A stretch of DNA of 64,000 nt, taken from contig NC_045434.1 of the NCBI RefSeq assembly GCF_002776525.5, forward strand, positions 110,154,199 through 110,218,198. Direction: 5' to 3'. Numbering within the stretch: position 1 is the stretch's first letter; each line of letters opens with the position of its first letter. Under the pieces are notes generated by a model that saw only the letters and a program-made list of their open reading frames with translations, had not been told where the DNA came from and searched no databases. Shown here in pieces: positions 11,450-23,636 of this stretch. The position numbers and the translations under genes are program-made. Source of the DNA: Piliocolobus tephrosceles. Lineage: Eukaryota > Chordata > Mammalia > Primates > Cercopithecidae.

Positions 11450-11847
11450 AACACCAAGTATATTCACCCCAAAGAAGACTGCCTCAAGGCATCTAATTAT
11501 CAAACTTCTAAAGGTCAAAGATAAAGAAAAAAGCAGCAAAAGAAAAGAACAAATAACATACAACGGAGTGTCAATATGTCTGGCAGCAGACTTTTCCATG
11601 GAAACCTTACAGGCCAAAAAAGAATCACATGACATATTCAAAGTGCTTAAGGGGAAAAAAAAAAAAAACAACTTACCCTAGAATAGTATATTCACCAAAA
11701 ATATTTTTCAAACATGAAGAGGATATAAAGACTTTTCCAGACAAACAAAGCTGAGGGATTTCATCAACACCAGACCTGTCCCACAAGAAACGCTAAGGGG
11801 AGTACTTCAATCAGAAAGCAAAGGACATTAGAAATTCTCTTAAGGTA

Positions 11848-12195
11848 GGCAGGGCACCGTGTCTCACACCTGTAATCCCAGCACTTTGAGAGACCGAAGT
11901 GGTTGGATCATGAGGTCAGGAGATCAAGACCATCCTGGCTAACACGGTGAAACCCCATCTCTACTAAAAATACAAAAACAAAAACAAAAACAGTCGGGCG
12001 TGGTGGCGGGCGCCTGTAGTCCCAGGTACTCAGGAGGCTGAGGCAGAAAAACGGTGTGAACCCAGGAGGCAGAGCTTGCAGTGAACCGGGGATGGCGCCA
12101 CTGCACTCCAGCCTGGGCGACAGAGCAAGACTCCGTCAAAAAAAAAAGAAAAGAAAAGAAAAAAGAAAAAAGGAAAGAAAAAGAAAAAGAAAAAA
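11848..12195 (+). repeat. AluY/S-like, sense, with long GA-rich tail
   Basis: Complete dimer ending in CTCCGTC plus an A-rich tail interspersed with G (12138-12195). Flanked by a 17-bp duplication, GAAATTCTCTTAAGGTA (11831-11847) against the copy with one C at 12196-12212. Confidence 0.95.
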
Positions 12196-12212
12196 GAAAT
12201 CCTCTTAAGGTA

Positions 12213-14599
12213 CAAAACTCACTAGTAATAGTAAGCAAATAGAAAAATGCAGAACAGTATAACACTGTAACTGTGGTTGCAAATTACTTTTAAGTAGAAA
12301 AACTAAATCATTAACCAATGAAAAATAACTACAACTTTTCAAGTCATAGAAAATATAATAAGACATAATGAGAAACAACAAAAAGTTAAAAAGTGGGAGT
12401 ATGAAATTAAAGTGTAGAGTTTGTATTAGTTTTCTTTTTGCATGTTTGTTTGTTTATGCAATAAGTGTTAAGCTGTCATCAGTTTAAAATAATGGGTTAC
12501 CAGATAGTATTTGCAAGCCTGATGGTAACCTCAAATAAAAAAACATACAACATATACACAAAAACAAAAAGCAAGATAAAATTATACCACCAGGGAAAAC
12601 TACCTTCACTTAAAAGAAGACAAGAAAGAAGAGAATAACACAAAAAAAGCAGAAAACAATTAACAAAATGGCATGAGTAAATCCCTGCTTATCAACAGTA
12701 ACATTGAATGTAAATGGACTAAGCTCTCCAATCAAAAGACATAGACTGGCTGAATGAATGGAAAAACAAGACTCAGTAATCTGTTACCTACAAGAAATAC
12801 ACTTCACCTATAAAGAGACACATAGACTGAAAATAAAGGGATAGAAAAAGGTATTTCATGCCAATGGAAACTCAAAAACAAAAACAAAAACCCAACCAAC
12901 CAACCAACCAACCAACCAACCAACCAACCAACCAAGCAAACGTCTGTCAGTAAAGAAAAGCCCTGGACCTGATGGCTTCACTGCTGAATTCTACCAAGCA
13001 TAGAGAAGTACTAATACCAGTTATACTCAAACTATTCCAAAAGATAGGAGGAGGAAATACCTCCGAACTCATTCTACAAGGCCAGTATTACCCTAATTCC
13101 AAAACCCGACAAAGAAACGTTACAAAATAAAACTACAAACCAATATCTCTGATGAATGTTGATGCAAAAATCTTCAACAATATACCAGGAAAACCAAATT
13201 CAACATTACATTAAAAAGATTATTCATTATGACCAAGCGGGATTTATCCCAGGAATGTACAAATGGTTTAGCATACACAAATCAATCAATGTGACACATC
13301 ATATCAACAGAATGAAGGACAACAACCATATAATCATTTCAATTGATGCTGAAAAAGGATTTGGTAAAATTCAAGATCTCTTTATGATGAAACACTCTCA
13401 GAATGCTAGGTATAAAAGAAACATACCTCAACATAATAAAAGCCATATATGACAGACCCACACTAATATCAAACTGAATGGGGAATAACTGAAAGTCTTT
13501 CCTCTAAGATTTGGAACATGACAAGAATGTCCACACTCACCACTGTTATTCAATATAGCAAGGAAAGTCATAACTATAGCAATTAGACAAGAGAAAGAAA
13601 TAAAGGGCACCCAAATCGGAAAAAAAAAAAGAAGTCAAATTATCTTTGTTTCCAGATGATACAATCTTATATTTGGAAAAACTTAAAAACTCCATCAAAA
13701 AACTACTAGAACTGGTAAATGCAGTAAAGTTTCAGGATACAAAATCAACATATAAAAATCAGTAGCATTTCTATACACCAACAATGAACAATGTGGAAAA
13801 AAGTAATCCCATTTACAATAGCCACAAATAAAATTAGATGTCTAGGAATTAACCAAAGAAGTGAAAGATCTCTGCAATGAACCATAAAACATTGATGAGA
13901 GAAATTGGAGAGGACACCAGAAAATGGGAAGATATTCCATATTCATGGATTGTAAGAATCAATATTGTTAAAATGTCCATACTCTGCAAGGCAATCTACA
14001 GATTCAATGCAATTCCTATCAAAATACCAATAACATTTTTCACCGAAATAGAAAAAACAATCCAAAAATGCAACTGCAAAAGACCCAGAATAGCATCCTG
14101 AGCAAAAATAATAAAACTGGAAGAATCATATTACCTGACTTCAAATTATACTACGAGCTATAGTAACCAAAACAGTGTGATACTGGTATAAAATAGACAC
14201 ATAGATCAATGAAACAGAATAAAAAACCCAGAAACAAATCCACACACCTACAGCGAATCCACAATCTACAGTGAATTTATTTGCAAAAAAAGTGTCAAGA
14301 ACATATACTGGGGAAATGACTGTGTCTTCAGACACTCATACAATACTGGGAAACTGTATATGCATATGCAAAAGAATGAAACTAGACCCTTATCTCTCAT
14401 CATATTCAAATATCAAATCAAAATGTATTAAAGACTTAAATCTAAGACCTCAAACTATGAAACTACTAAAAGAAAACATTGGGGAAACTCTTCAAGGCTT
14501 CAGTCTGGACAAAGATTTCTTGAGTAATACCCCATAATCACAAGCAATGAAAGCAAAAATAGACAAATGGGATCACATCACGTTAAAAAGCTTCTGCAT
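12213..14599 (+). pseudogene. L1 ORF2 remnant (sense), with internal deletion
   Basis: Sense ORF2 of the interrupted L1. Endonuclease-region residues appear near 12700-12860 (plus strand AATGGACTAAGCTCTCCAAT), then RT residues from 12955 (PGPDGFTAEFY), IDAEKGFGKIQDLF at 13340-13380, and the C-terminal RFNAIPIKIPITFF block near 13990-14040. About 1 kb between endonuclease and RT is missing at the (CCAA)n tract. Frames are broken throughout; the longest open piece is under 100 codons. Confidence 0.8.
12890..12935. repeat. (CCAA)n microsatellite
   Basis: About eleven near-perfect CCAA units, preceded by a (CAAAAA)-like run. It occupies the point where the L1 ORF2 jumps from endonuclease to RT sequence. 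Confidence 0.95.
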
Positions 14600-14897
14600 G
14601 GCCGGGCACGGTGGCTCAAGCCTGTAATCCCAGCATTTTGGGAAGCCCAGATGGGCGGATCATGCCGATCACGAGGTCACAAGATCAAGACCATCCTGGC
14701 TAACACGGTGAAACCCCGTCTCTACTAAAAAACACAAAAAACTGGCCGGGCTAGGTGGCGGGCGCCTGTGGTCCCAGCTACTGGGGAGGCTGAGGCAGGA
14801 GAATGGCGTGAACCCGGGAGGCGGAGCTTGCAGTGAGCTGAGATCCGGCCACTGCACTCCAGCCTGGGCGACAGAGCCAGACTCCCTCTCAAAAAAA
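14600..14897 (+). repeat. AluYRa-type (Old World monkey) Alu, sense
   Basis: Has GGCTCAAGCCTGTAATCCC, CGCCTGTGGTCCCAGC and AGATCCGGCCACTGCACTCC, bases typical of young cercopithecoid Alus rather than human AluY. Flanked by a 14-bp duplication AAAAAGCTTCTGCA (14585-14598 and 14898-14911) inside L1 ORF2. The youngest insertion in this part. Confidence 0.93.
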
Positions 14898-14911
14898 AAA
14901 AAGCTTCTGCA

Positions 14912-15602
14912 CAGCAAAGGAAATGACACAATGAAGAGATAACCCCCAGAATAAGAGAAAATATTTGCAAACTACCTCTCTGACAAGGGATTAATAACCA
15001 GAATATATAGGGAGTTCAAACAGCTCCATAGTAAAAACTCTAATAATCTAATTTTAAAAATGTGCAAAAGATTTGAATAGACATTTCTCAAAAGAAGAGT
15101 TACAAATGACCTGCTTTTATACAAAAGACATGCAAGAACAATTGTTGGTGAGGATATGAAGAAAAGGGAACCCTCATACACTGTTGGTGGGAATGTAAGT
15201 TAGTACAATCACTATGGAGAACAGTTTGGAGGTTCCCCAAGAAAACAAAAATAGAGCTATGATAGGATCCAGCAATCTCACATCTGAATGTATGCCCAAA
15301 AGAAATAAATCAGTATATCAAAGACTCATCTGCATTCCCATGTTTGTTGTAGCAACTGTTCACAATAGGCAAGATTTGGAAGCAACCCAAGTGTCAACAG
15401 ATGAGTGGATAAACAAAATGCCATACTTAGACACAATGGAGTACTATCCAGCCATAAGTAAGAATGAGATCCTGTCATTTGCAACAACATGGATAGAACC
15501 AGAGGTCATTATGTTAAGTGAAATAAGCCAGGCAGAGAACATCCATGAGTCAAATATAATTCTTACAAAGCTGATAAAATAAAAGGGAATGATGAAAAAA
15601 AT
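14912..15602 (+). mobile_element. 3' end of the interrupted sense L1
   Basis: ORF2 C-terminal wording continues directly after the Alu (residues MEYYPAISKNEILSFATTWIEPEVIMLSEISQ at 15435-15535) and stops near 15590 with a poor A-rich tail before the LTR resumes. Confidence 0.8.
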
Positions 15603-15891
15603 CAAAGTTTACTAGTTACAGAGGCTCACTGCAGGAGCAAGCAGTTACTTGTTGATGACACTGTTGCTGGGGAGATGTCTTCATAGAAATACATAGAATT
15701 TTTGTGCTGTCAGATAGTTCTTGTAATATTTGTTATCATAGTCATATGTGCAGAAGGACCATCAAAGTGTCTTTGTTATAGTTGTTATCTCAGATGTACA
15801 AGCACGAGATCCCCTCCCTTATGATCTGCTGGCTCTACTTCGATTTGGGTTTGATTTAAGTGATTTCGTCTTGGCATCAGCAGCTTTCACA
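15603..15891 (-). mobile_element. 5' LTR of ERV-L-type provirus, part 2
   Basis: Collinear with 5611-5904 of the 3' LTR (shared AGATGTCTTCATAGAA, ATATGTGCA.AAGG, TCATGATCTGCC-like blocks). Ends CAGCTTTCACA on the plus strand, so on the minus strand the LTR begins TGTGAAAGCTG. Flank GTTC(T) at 15892 matches GTTT(T) at 5426, an imperfect 4-5 bp target duplication. Confidence 0.8.
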
Positions 15892-16045
15892 GTTCTAAAG
15901 ATTTTTTTTTGAGTCCTCTTTTTGGAGTTTGTTTTCTACATATAGGATTATGTCACCTGCAAACAGCAGTAATTTTACTTCTGTCTTTTCTATTTGGATG
16001 CCGTTCATTTCCTTTTCTTATCTGATTGCTTATTGTTAAACAGAA
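15892..16045 (-). mobile_element. Old antisense L1, right part of the split copy
   Basis: Continues the ORF2 reverse complement of 4883-5429: GGATTATGTCACCTGCAAAC is the L1 segment that follows. Ends near TCTGATTGCTTATTG. Confidence 0.8.
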
Positions 16046-16339
16046 AAGGTGAGAGTTGCACACCTTCAATAGATACAACAAAAAGAACCAGAAAAAGCAT
16101 GAGAGATCATCAGGAACTAAAAGCTGAAACCCCAAAATCACAAGTCTAGGAATTCAAATTATTCTCAATTTTTTCTCAAAAGATAAAAAGAAAGGAGCCA
16201 GTTAGTTACTGAGAGTGTTTAACACAGGCGTGAAGCTTTTGTCATCACCCCAGAGATGAGGCTGCTCATCAACATTACTTAAGATCCTGAGACGCATAAT
16301 TCACTTAAAGATCCTTTTGCTTTCAAGCTTAGTTTTTAT
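16046..16339. other. Unassigned sequence before the gag/protease remnant
   Basis: AT-rich, no recognisable repeat. It is where the 5' LTR and leader of the plus-strand retrovirus would be expected, but I cannot match it to the LTR-like sequence at 35406-35852. Confidence 0.3.
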
Positions 16340-17454
16340 ATAATATTTTGGAGCCAGAGTTACCCAAAGAGGGTAAAGGGCATCCAAAACACAAGCGCAG
16401 GCTTGATAAAGAGACCAACACTTTTGAGGAGGTTATGGAAATCTCAAATAAGGAACCCAAAACTTCTACCACCACTAAGAACTCCAGAGCCCTTTCCTTA
16501 CTGACTGATTTTCAAGGCTTAGAGTCTGACTGACTCTTCCATGTGGTCACTGCTGCTAAGGAAGTCCAATGGAAAACTATTGAGAAGACCTGCATGCTCC
16601 TCCATGAATTTGGTATGGTTTAATGGGTCTATTATTTCTTTGAATATTCAGAGAAGGAAGACTAAACACATTGCTAATTTTAAGACATAACTCCTGAGAG
16701 GTCTTGAAGGTGCCCCCATCCAACTACAGGATCATGTTGCTTAACCTTGTTCACATGTCCTATACCATCCTAAGTGCCATGAATGAAATTGGTCTGCTGG
16801 CACAATGTGAGGGTTCGGTCCATCCTGACTCACAATTCTGACCTAACAAACCTTGCCTCCTAGTGCACGGGAATCCCTCAAGTGGACTATTCAGCCCTCC
16901 CTTTCTTTTCCAGCTCTCAGATTACCCCATTACCTCTGGGTGATGTAGTTCATCCTGTTTATTGGCAATTTAGAGGTCCCTGTGTGCCTCGTGAAGAATT
17001 ACTAGACAGGCCACACCCAAATTGCAACAACTAAAGAAAATTATGTTAAAAAGTCCTCATCACTTGCCCACAGATCTGGGATCTCTTGAGACCACTCCTC
17101 CAAATCCAACTAATTATGCCTCTGGCTAATTCCCAGACCCCTGAAACTGGTAATCACCATGGCCTCTCAAATAGGGATTCAGGCAATCCCTGTGCCTTGT
17201 CCCACCACCACCCGGTGACGATTGCCTCTGTATGACTCTGGTGGTTCATTGGAACTCTACAAATAGATAACATTTTCTAGCTTTATTAGATACAGCAGCC
17301 CACATTACTGTCATTCTGGGCAAACCATCCAAGTTTAAAGGAACTACCTCTTTTATACTAGAGGGTATTGTCAGTAAAATCATTTCATGACAAACAGATG
17401 CCACTAGCTGTCACTATTACAAAAATCTTTATTGAACAGTTGTTCTTACATAGA
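16340..17454 (+). mobile_element. Endogenous retrovirus remnant: gag and protease region
   Basis: The clearest signal is at 17275-17310, which reads LLDTAAHITV, an aspartic protease active-site motif with the usual Gly replaced by Ala (DTA for DTG). Upstream lies a broken gag-like stretch (open piece 16348-16533). Stops and frameshifts make it inactive. By position, orientation and order it is the 5' coding part of the provirus that continues at 25216 and 29986. Family assignment as class III (ERV-L-related) is inference from the later pol pieces. Confidence 0.55.
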
Positions 17455-18873
17455 TGACACAAACAAATGAAAACACATCCCATGCTCGTGGATGGATAAA
17501 ATCAATATAGTGAAAATGACCATACTGGCAAAAGCAATTTACAAATTCAATGCAATCCCCATCAAAATAGCACCATCATTCTTCACAGAGTTAGAAAAAA
17601 CAATTCTAAAATTCATATGGAGCCCGCATAGCCAAAGCAAGACTAAGCAAAATGAACAACTCTGGAGGCATCACACTACCTGATTTCAACCTATACTATA
17701 AGGCCATAGTTACCAAAATAGCATGGTACTGGTATAAAAATATGCACATAGGCCAATGGAACAGAATAGAGAACCCAGAAATAAGCCTGAATATTTACAG
17801 TCAATTAATCTTCAACAAAGCCACAAGTAGGAGAATGAAACTGGATCCTCGTCTCTCACCTTATACAAAAATCAACTCAAAATGGATTAAGGAGTTAAAC
17901 CTAAGACCTGAAACTATAAAAAATCTAGATGATAACACTGAGAAAAACCCTTCTAGACATTGGCTTAGGCAAAGATTTCATGACCAAGAACTCAAAGCAA
18001 ATGCAATAAAAACAAAGATAAATAGCTAGGACCTAATTAAACTAAAGAGCGTTTGCATGGCAAAAGGAATAGTCAGCAGAGTAAACAGACAACCCACAGA
18101 GTGGGAGAAAAATCTTCACAATCTATACATCTGAACAAGGACTAATATCCAGAATCTACAACGAATTCAAACAAATCAGTAAGAAGAAAAACAAACAATC
18201 CCATCAAAAAGTAGGCTAAGGACATGAATAGACAATTCTCAAAAGAAGATATACAAATGGCCAACAAACACGTGAAAAAATGCTCAATATCACTAATGAT
18301 CAGGGAAATGCAAATCAAAACCACAGTGTGATACCACCTTATTCCTGCAAGAATGGCCATAATCAAAATATCAAAAAACAGTATATGTTGGGGTGGATGC
18401 AGTGATCAGCGAACATCTCTACACTGCTGGTGGGAATGTAAACTAGTATAGTCACAATGGGAAACAATGTGGAGAATCTCACAAATCACCACTAAAAAAC
18501 TTACTCATGTAACCAAATACCACCTGTACCCCAATAACATGGAAAACAACAACAACAACAACAAAACAAGATTCAGTCATTTGCAAGAGAATGGATGGAA
18601 ATGGAGATCATAATTTTAAGTGAAAGAAGCCAGGCACAGGAAGAAAAACTTCACATGTTCTCACTTACTTGTGGGAGCTAAAAATTAAAACAATTGAACT
18701 CATGGAGATAGAAGGAGGATAATCACCTGGGAAGAGTAGTGGGGGTTAGGTGAGGGGAGTGGAGATGATTAATGGGTACAGATAATAGAAAGAATGAATA
18801 AGACATAGTATTTGATAGCAAAGCAGAGTGAATATAGTCAATAATAATTGTACCTTTAAAAATAACTACAATA
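17455..18873 (+). mobile_element. Sense L1 (older), left part of a split copy
   Basis: 5'-truncated L1 starting in ORF2 (DKINIVKMTILAKAIYKFNAIPIKI at 17490-17570; NNSGGITLPDFNLYYKAIVTKIAWYW at 17655-17740) and running through the C-terminus into 3'UTR. At 18860-18873 it is interrupted by another L1 and resumes at 25008 with typical old L1 3' end wording. Confidence 0.85.
18860..18873 (+). repeat. Target-site duplication, left copy
   Basis: AAATAACTACAATA, identical to 25008-25021; brackets the inverted L1. Confidence 0.9.
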
Positions 18874-21580
18874 TTTCTGAGGGCTCTGTTCTGTTCCGTT
18901 GGTCTATATCTCTGTTTTGGTACTAGTACCATGCTGTTTTGGTTACTGTAGCCTTGTAGTATAGTTTGAAGTCAGGTAGCGTGATGCCTCCAGCTTTGTT
19001 CTTTTGGCTTAGGATTGTCTTGGCAATGCGGGCTCTTTTTTGGCTCCATATAAACTTTAAAGTAGTTTTTTTCCAATTCTGTGAAGAAAGTCACTGGTAG
19101 CTTAATGGGGATGGCATTGAATCTATAAATTACCCTGGGCAATATGGCCATTTTCATGACATTGATTCTTCCTATCTATGAGCATGGAATGTTCTTCCAT
19201 TGCTTGTGTCCTCTTTTATTTCACTGAGCAGTTATCCTTGAAGAGATCCTTCACATCCCTTGTAAGTTGGATTCCTAGGTATTTTATTCTTTTTGAAGCA
19301 ATTGAGAATGGGAGTTCACTCATGATTCGGCTCTCTGTTTGTCTGTTATTGGTGTGTAAGAATGCTTGTGAGTTTTGCACATTGATTTTGTATCCTGAGA
19401 CTTTGCTGAAGTTGCTTATCAGCTTAAGGAGATTTTGGGCTGAGATGATGGGGTTTTCTAAATATGCAATCATGTCATCTGCAAACAGGGATGATTTGAC
19501 TTCCTCTTTTCCTAAATGAATACCCTTTATTTCTCCTGCCTGATTTTCCTGGCCAGCACTTCCAACACTATGTTGAATAGGAGTGGTGAGAGAGGGCATC
19601 CCTGTCTTGTGCCAGTTTTCAGAGGGAATGCTTCCAGTTTTTGCCCATTCAGTATGATATTGACTGTGGGTTTGTCATAAATAGATCTTATTATTTTGAG
19701 ATACATTCAATCAATACCAAATTTATTGAGAGTTTTTAGCATGAAGGGCTGTTGAATTTTGTCAAAGACCTTTTCTGCATCTATTGAGATAATCATGTGG
19801 TTTTTGTCTTTGGTTCTGTTCATATGTTGGATTACATTTATTGATTTGCATATGTTGAACCAGCCTTAATCCCAGGGAGTAAGCCCACTTGATCATGGTG
19901 GGTAAGCTTTTTGATGTGCTGCTGGATTCGGTTTGCCAGTATTTTATTGAGGATTTTTGCGTCGATATTCATCAGGAATATTGTTCTAAAATTCTCTTTT
20001 TTTGTTGTGTCTCTGCCAGGCTTTGGTATCAGGATGATGTTGGCCTCATAAAATGAGTTAGGGAGAATTCCCTCCTTTTCTATTCATTGGAATAGTTTCA
20101 GAAGGAATGGTACCAGCTCCTCCTTGTACCTCTTGTAGAATTTGGCTGTGAATCCATCTGGTCCTGGACTTTTATTGGTTGGTAGGCTATTAATTATTGC
20201 CTCAATTTCAGAGCCTGTTATTGGTCTATTTGGGATTCAACTTCTTCCTGGTTTAGTCTTGGGAGTGTGTATGTGTCCAGGAATTTATCCATTTCTTCTA
20301 GGTTTTCTAGTTTATTTGCATAGAGGTGTTTATAGTATTCTCTGATGGTAGTTTGTATTTCTGTGGGGTCGGTGGTGATATCCCCTTTATCATTTTTTAT
20401 TGTGTCTATTTGATTCTTCTCTCTTTTCTTCTTTATTAGTCTTGCTAGTGATCTATCAATTTTGTTGCTCTTTTCAAAAAATCAGCTCCCAGATTCATTG
20501 ATTGTTTTGAAGGTTTTTTTCGTGTCTCTACCTCCTTCAGTTCTGCTCTGATCTTAGTTATTTCTTGCCTTCTGCTAGCTTTTGAATGTGTTTGCTCTTG
20601 CTTCTCTAGTTCTTTTAATTGTGATGTTAGGGTATCAATTTTAGATCTTTCCTGCTTTCTCTTGTGAGCATTTAGTGCTATAAATTTCCCTCTACACACT
20701 GCTTTAAATGTGTCCCAGAGATTCTGGTGTGTTGTATCTTTGTTCTCATTGGTTTCAAAGAACACCTTTATTTCTGCCTTCATTTCCTTATGTACCCAGT
20801 AGTCATTCAGGAGCAGGTTGTTCAGTTTCCATGTAGTTGAGCATTTTAGTGTGAGTTTCTTAATCCTGAATTCTAGTTTGATTGCACTGTGGTCTGAGAG
20901 ACAGTTTCTTATAATTTCTGTTCTTTTACATTTGCTGAGGAATGCTTTACTTCCAACTATGTGGTGAATTTTGGAATAAGTGCGATGTGGTGCTGAGAAG
21001 AATGTGTATTCTGTTGATTTGGAGTGGAGAGTTCTGCAGATGTCTATTAGGTCTACTTGGTGTAGAGTTGAGTTCAATTCCTGGATATCTTTGTTAACTT
21101 TCTGTCTCGTTGATCTGTCTAATGTTGACAGTGGAGTGTTAAAGTCTCCCATTATTATTGTATGGGAGTCTAAGTCTCTTTGTAAGTCTCTAAGGACTTG
21201 CTTTATGAATCTGGGTACACCTGTATTGTGTGTAAAAATATTTAGGATACTTAGCTGTTCTTGTGGAATTGATCCCTTTGCCATTATGTAATGGCCTTCT
21301 TTGTCTTTTTTTCATCTTTGTTGATTTAAAGTCTGTTTTATCAGAGACTAGGATTGCAATCTCTGCCTTTTTTTTGTTTTCCATTTGCTTGGTGGATCTT
21401 CCTCCATCCCTTTATTTTGAGCCTATGTGTGTCTCTGCATGTGAGATGGGTCTCCTGAATACAGCACACTGATGGGTCTTGACTCTTTATCCAATTTGCC
21501 AGTCTGTGTCTTTTAATTGGAGCATTTAGCCCATTTACATTTATGGTTCATATTGTTATGTGTGAATTTGATCCTGTCAT
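18874..21580 (-). pseudogene. L1 ORF2, N-terminal two thirds, inverted arm
   Basis: Start codon complement at 21578-21580. The endonuclease end is well preserved in the 279-codon open piece 21284-20445, which keeps IIMGDFNTPLS, YTFFSAPHRTYSKIHHIVGSK and LSDHSAIKLEF, the catalytic Asp/Asn and SDH blocks of the apurinic-like endonuclease; the usual DH of IDHI is changed to HHI in this copy. RT residues follow, including SLFADDMIAYLENP (the FADD catalytic box) at 19500-19480. Stops interrupt the frame. The remaining C-terminus is on the other arm at 23640-24761. Confidence 0.88.
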
Positions 21581-21639
21581 TATGATGTTAGCTGGTTATT
21601 TTGTTTGTTAGTTGATGCGGTTTCTTCCTAGCATCGATG

Positions 21640-22656
21640 GTCTTTACATTCGGCATGTTTTTGCAGTGGCTGGTACCAGTTGTTCCTTTCCATGGTTAGT
21701 GCTTCCTTCAGGAGCTCTTGTAGGGTAGGCCTGGTGGTGACAAAATCTCTGAGAATTTGCTTGTCTGTAAAGGATTTTATTCCTCCTTCACTTATGAAAC
21801 TTAGTTTGGCTGGATATGAAATTCTGGGTTGAAAATTCTTTCCTTTAAAAATGTTGAATATTGGCCCTCACTCTCTTCTGACTTGTCAAGTTTCTACTGA
21901 GAAATCCGCTGTTAGTCTGATAAACTTCCCTTTGTGGATAACCTGACCTTTCTCTCTGGCTGACCTTAACATTTTTTCCTTCATTTCAACTTTGGTGAAT
22001 CTGACAATTATGTGTCTTGGTTGCTCTTCTTGAGGAGTATCTTTGTGGCATTCTTTGTATTTCCTGAATTTGAATGTTGGCCTGCCTTGCTAGGTTGGGG
22101 GAGTTCTCCTGGATAATAACCTGCAGAGTGTTTTCGAACTTGGATCCATTCTCCCTGTCACTTTCAGGTACACCAATCAGATGTAGATTTGCTCTTTTCA
22201 CATAGCTCCATATTTCTTGGAGGCTTTGTGCATTTCTTTTTACTCTTTTATCTCTAAACTTCTCACTTCATTTCATTCATTTGATCTTCAATCACTGATC
22301 CTCTTTCTTCCAGTTGATCGAATCAGTTACCGAAGCTTTTGCATTTGTCATGTAGTTCTTGTGCCATGGTTTTCAGCTCCATCAGGTCATCTAAGGACTT
22401 CTCTATATTGGTTATTCTAGTTAGCCATTTGTCTAATCTTTTTTCAAGGTTTTTAGCTTCTTTGCAATGGGTTCAAACTTCCTCCTTTAGCTTGGAGAAG
22501 TTTGATCATCTGAAGCCTTCTTCTCTCAACTTGTCAAAGTCATTCTCCGTCCAGCTTTGTTCCATTGCTGGTGAGGAGCTGTGTTCCTTTGCGGAGGCGG
22601 GGGAGGCACTCTGATTTTTAGAATTTTCAGCTTTTCTGCTCTGTTTTTTTCCCCAT
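21640..22656 (-). pseudogene. L1 ORF1, inverted arm, broken
   Basis: Start codon complement at 22654-22656 inside the standard CCCCATCTTTGTGGTTTTAT context. Preserved residues at 22201-21986 include NLHLIGVPESDRENGSKFENTLQ and NLARQANIQIQEIQRMPQRY. Frameshifts disrupt the rest. Length fits the family's roughly 1 kb. Confidence 0.85.
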
Positions 22657-23636
22657 CTTTGTGGTTTTATCTACTTTTGGTCTTTGATGATGGTAATGTA
22701 TAGATAGGGTTTTGGTGTGGATGTCCTTTCTGTTTGTTAGTTTTCCTTCTAACAGTCAGGACCCTCAGCTGCAGGTCTGTTGGAGTTTGCTGGAGGTCCA
22801 CTCAAGATCTTGTTTGCCTGGGTATCAGCAGCGGAGGCTGCAGAAGAGTGAATATTGCTGAACAGCAAATAATGCTGCCTGATTGTTCCTCTGGAAGCTT
22901 TGTCTCAGAGGGGTACCCAACTGTGTGAGGTGTCAGTCTGCCCCTACTGGGGGGTGCTTCCCAGTTAGAATACTCAGCGTCAGGGACCCACTTGAGGAGG
23001 CAGTCTGTCCATTCTCAGATCTCAAACTCCATGCTGGGAGAACCACTACTCTCTTCAAAGCTGTCAGATAGGGACATTTAAATCTGCAGAGGTTTCTGCT
23101 GCATTTTGTTTGGCTATGCCCTGTACCCAGATGTGGAGTGTACAGAGGCAGGCAGGCCTCCTTGAGCTGTGGTGGGCTTCACCCAGCTCGAGCTTCCTGC
23201 TATTTTGTTTACCTACTCAAGCCTCAGCAATGGCAGGCGCCCCTCCCCCAGCCTCGCTGCCACCTTGCAGTTAGATCTCAGACTGCTGTGCTAGCAATGA
23301 GGGAGGCTCTGTGGGTGTGGGACCCTCCAAGCCAAGCACGGGATATAATCTCCTGGTGTGCTGTTTGCTGAGACCCCTGGAAAAGCGCAGTATTAGGATG
23401 GGAGTGACCCGATTTTCCAGGTGCTGTGTGTCATGGTTTCCCTTGGCTAGGAAAAGGAATTCCCTTACCCCTTGCACTTCCGGGGTGAGGTGATGCCTTG
23501 CCCTGCTTCGGCTCTCACTCAGTGGGCTGCACCCACTGTCTGACACGCCCCAGTGAGATGAACCTGGTACCTCCATTGGAAATGCAGAAATCACCCATCT
23601 TCTGTGTCGCTCACACTGGGAGCTGTAGCCTGGAGC
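22657..23636 (-). promoter_or_regulatory. L1 5'UTR (internal promoter), inverted arm
   Basis: GC-richer reverse complement of the L1 5'UTR, from GGTTTTATCTACTTTTGG at 22660 to GGGAGCTGTAGCCTGGAGCT near 23635. The first approximately 28 bases of the L1, which include the YY1 site of the promoter, are missing at the arm junction. Confidence 0.85.

Larger units (their letters stand above)
8680..15602 (+). mobile_element. Sense L1 (L1MA/L1PB-like), full-length type, heavily interrupted
   Basis: Starts with the L1 5' end wording GGAGCAAGATGGCAGAATAGAA at 8689-8710 and contains 5'UTR, ORF1 remnants (about 9950-11840, with insertions), ORF2 remnants (about 12700-15400) and a short 3' region to 15602. 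Flanked by a 9-bp duplication CAAAGTTTA (8671-8679, 15603-15611), which shows it landed inside the ERV-L LTR. ORF2 has a large internal deletion at a (CCAA)n tract near 12890-12935. Later insertions inside it are an antisense L1 piece, two MaLR LTRs and four Alus. Confidence 0.8.

Noticed and set aside
12890..12935. Regular short repeat, possible CRISPR-like array
   Set aside because: Simple (CCAA)n microsatellite without spacers, in a primate genome.
20445..21284. 279-codon minus-strand open frame that looks like a nuclease gene
   Set aside because: It is the endonuclease part of L1 ORF2 inside an inverted, interrupted L1, not a host gene.
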